Made by a program: the position numbers and the translations under genes
In this document: piece after piece, positions 63,228 through 64,000 of the stretch
How positions within the stretch are numbered: position 1 is the first letter of the stretch
How the letters are laid out: every line of letters begins with the position of its first letter
IMG/VR virus record: IMGVR_UViG_3300021599_001395
Location: 62,001-126,000 of that record
DNA length: 64,000 nucleotides
Strand: one strand, 5' to 3'
Origin: a virus
Notes under the pieces: generated by a model
The model's database searches: none
What the model was told of the DNA's origin: nothing
What the model saw: only the letters and a program-made list of their open reading frames with translations

Positions 63228-64000
63228 TTAGAACGGTAACTCTGAATCTACATCTTCACTATCTTGAAGATCGGGAGTAGATGATTTCGATACACCGATG
63301 GTTTCTTCTGCGGTAGAATCGGATACCCATTTTTTACTATCAGAATCCCATCTTGGGGTCTCACCTTTTGCAACCATTTCAAGATATTCTACAGGTTTTT
63401 TAGAATAAACATCAGACCAAACCAATTCATCATTAATCCATTCTTGAGCGATTGATTCATCACTGTGTAATGGTCCCACGTCTTCGGGGATCACAGAACT
63501 AACCGCCGTATATTCTTTACCATTACCTGATTTTGTAAGTGACAATGTCACGATCAAGTCACGACCTTTTTGTGGATCAGTGATATCTCCCTTGTTTCTC
63601 CAAATAGGAATAATTTTGTCCAATACCCCCTCACCTTTTATGTTATTTTTAAATCTCCAAAATTTAACACCGTCTTGTTCGTTTTCTCTGTCAATAACTT
63701 TAACAATGTAGAATTTTTTTGACCTGTATTGTCTTGCTAATTCTTTATCAGAAGCAACACCACTCATATTTAATCCTTCAGCAACTTCATTTAATGGTGA
63801 ACGATCACCATCTTGTGCTGGATCATATAATTTAAGCCAATTACCATCAACTTGAAGTTCGTGGAACTTTACTTCAACAAATGGAGAAGAACCATCCTTT
63901 GTTGGGAGGATACGAATTCTTTTTTCTTGTGTTTTAACACCTTTAGGTAAGACAGTCGTGAAATACTTTTTCATTCTGTCTTCTTGTGATACTTTGTTTG
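63228..64000 (-). CDS. 32: gp32-like single-stranded DNA-binding protein, 5'-truncated by window edge
   Basis: The frame is open to the window edge: upstream of the in-frame Met at 63974 it reads NKVSQEDR, so the true N-terminus lies to the right. The core (KKYFTTVLPKGVKTQEKRIR, ILPTKDGSSPFVEVKFHELQ, RQYRSKKFYIVKVID, KFWRFKNNIKGEGVLDKIIP) is the OB-fold of T4 gp32-type SSBs of Bacteroidota phages. The acidic C-terminus ends DSELPF, as expected for partner binding. The zinc-coordinating CxxC of T4 gp32 is absent. It coats ssDNA at forks and recruits UvsX, helicase and primase. Confidence 0.9.
   Translation of the reverse strand, partial: NKVSQEDRMKKYFTTVLPKGVKTQEKRIRILPTKDGSSPFVEVKFHELQVDGNWLKLYDPAQDGDRSPLNEVAEGLNMSGVASDKELARQYRSKKFYIVKVIDRENEQDGVKFWRFKNNIKGEGVLDKIIPIWRNKGDITDPQKGRDLIVTLSLTKSGNGKEYTAVSSVIPEDVGPLHSDESIAQEWINDELVWSDVYSKKPVEYLEMVAKGETPRWDSDSKKWVSDSTAEETIGVSKSSTPDLQDSEDVDSELPF

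Overview
The window looks like part of a large, AT-rich genome of a T4-related contractile-tailed phage (distant, 'far-T4'-type), probably infecting a member of the Bacteroidota. The T4 link comes from gp32-like SSB, UvsX, RNase H-type 5' nuclease, DnaB/gp41-like helicase, gp46/gp47, TOPRIM primase, and gp25- and gp6-like baseplate wedge proteins. The host guess rests on weaker signs: a bacterial-type primary sigma factor, an Hc1-like histone, a DUF5522-type protein, almost no Shine-Dalgarno sequences and very low GC. Capsid, terminase, portal, sheath, tube and DNA polymerase genes are not in the window. No tRNA, CRISPR array, transposon or reverse transcriptase was seen.

Layout, left to right. 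Nearly everything is on the minus strand, so transcription runs from the right end to the left. 1-7323: fibre or spike-like proteins, the first cut by the left edge. 7405-10781: glutaredoxin, thioredoxin, AAA ATPase, a small unknown, NusG-like factor and Dam-type methylase. 10877-11664: the only plus-strand island (small membrane protein plus an unknown). 11645-16244: small unknown genes, an Hc1-like protein and DUF5661-like/zinc-ribbon proteins. 16216-20869: amidase-like lysis candidate, a membrane protein whose acidic tail continues through a likely -1 frameshift, two membrane-anchored envelope candidates, a sigma factor and ClpP. 20919-27899: recombination and replication block (gp46, gp47, PD-(D/E)XK nuclease, primase, RuvC-like resolvase). 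27938-56811: a roughly 29 kb baseplate and adhesin block including a 2329-aa baseplate/fibre fusion, Thr/Pro stalk proteins and a tandem pair with caspase-like motifs. 56948-64000: DUF5522 protein, class II ribonucleotide reductase, helicase, 5' nuclease, a broken uvsX and the SSB, whose 5' end runs off the right edge.

How it fits together: the right-hand genes make nucleotides and replicate or recombine DNA; sigma factor and NusG suggest the phage reprograms host RNA polymerase; the middle block builds the baseplate and a modular set of adhesins; amidase and membrane proteins suggest lysis. Genes are tightly packed, often with TAATG or ATGA stop/start overlaps. Clear stem-loop terminators follow gp32, the RNR/DUF5522 pair and the thioredoxin group, and one precedes the primase. 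No stretch over 300 bases is empty: the apparent gap 16840-17256 is filled by the frameshifted reading frame.

The observations most worth a second look are the A10 frameshift gene, the internal deletion in uvsX, the tandem His/Cys proteins, the broken VWA-like tail gene, and the recurring roughly 110-residue Trp-rich adhesin module.
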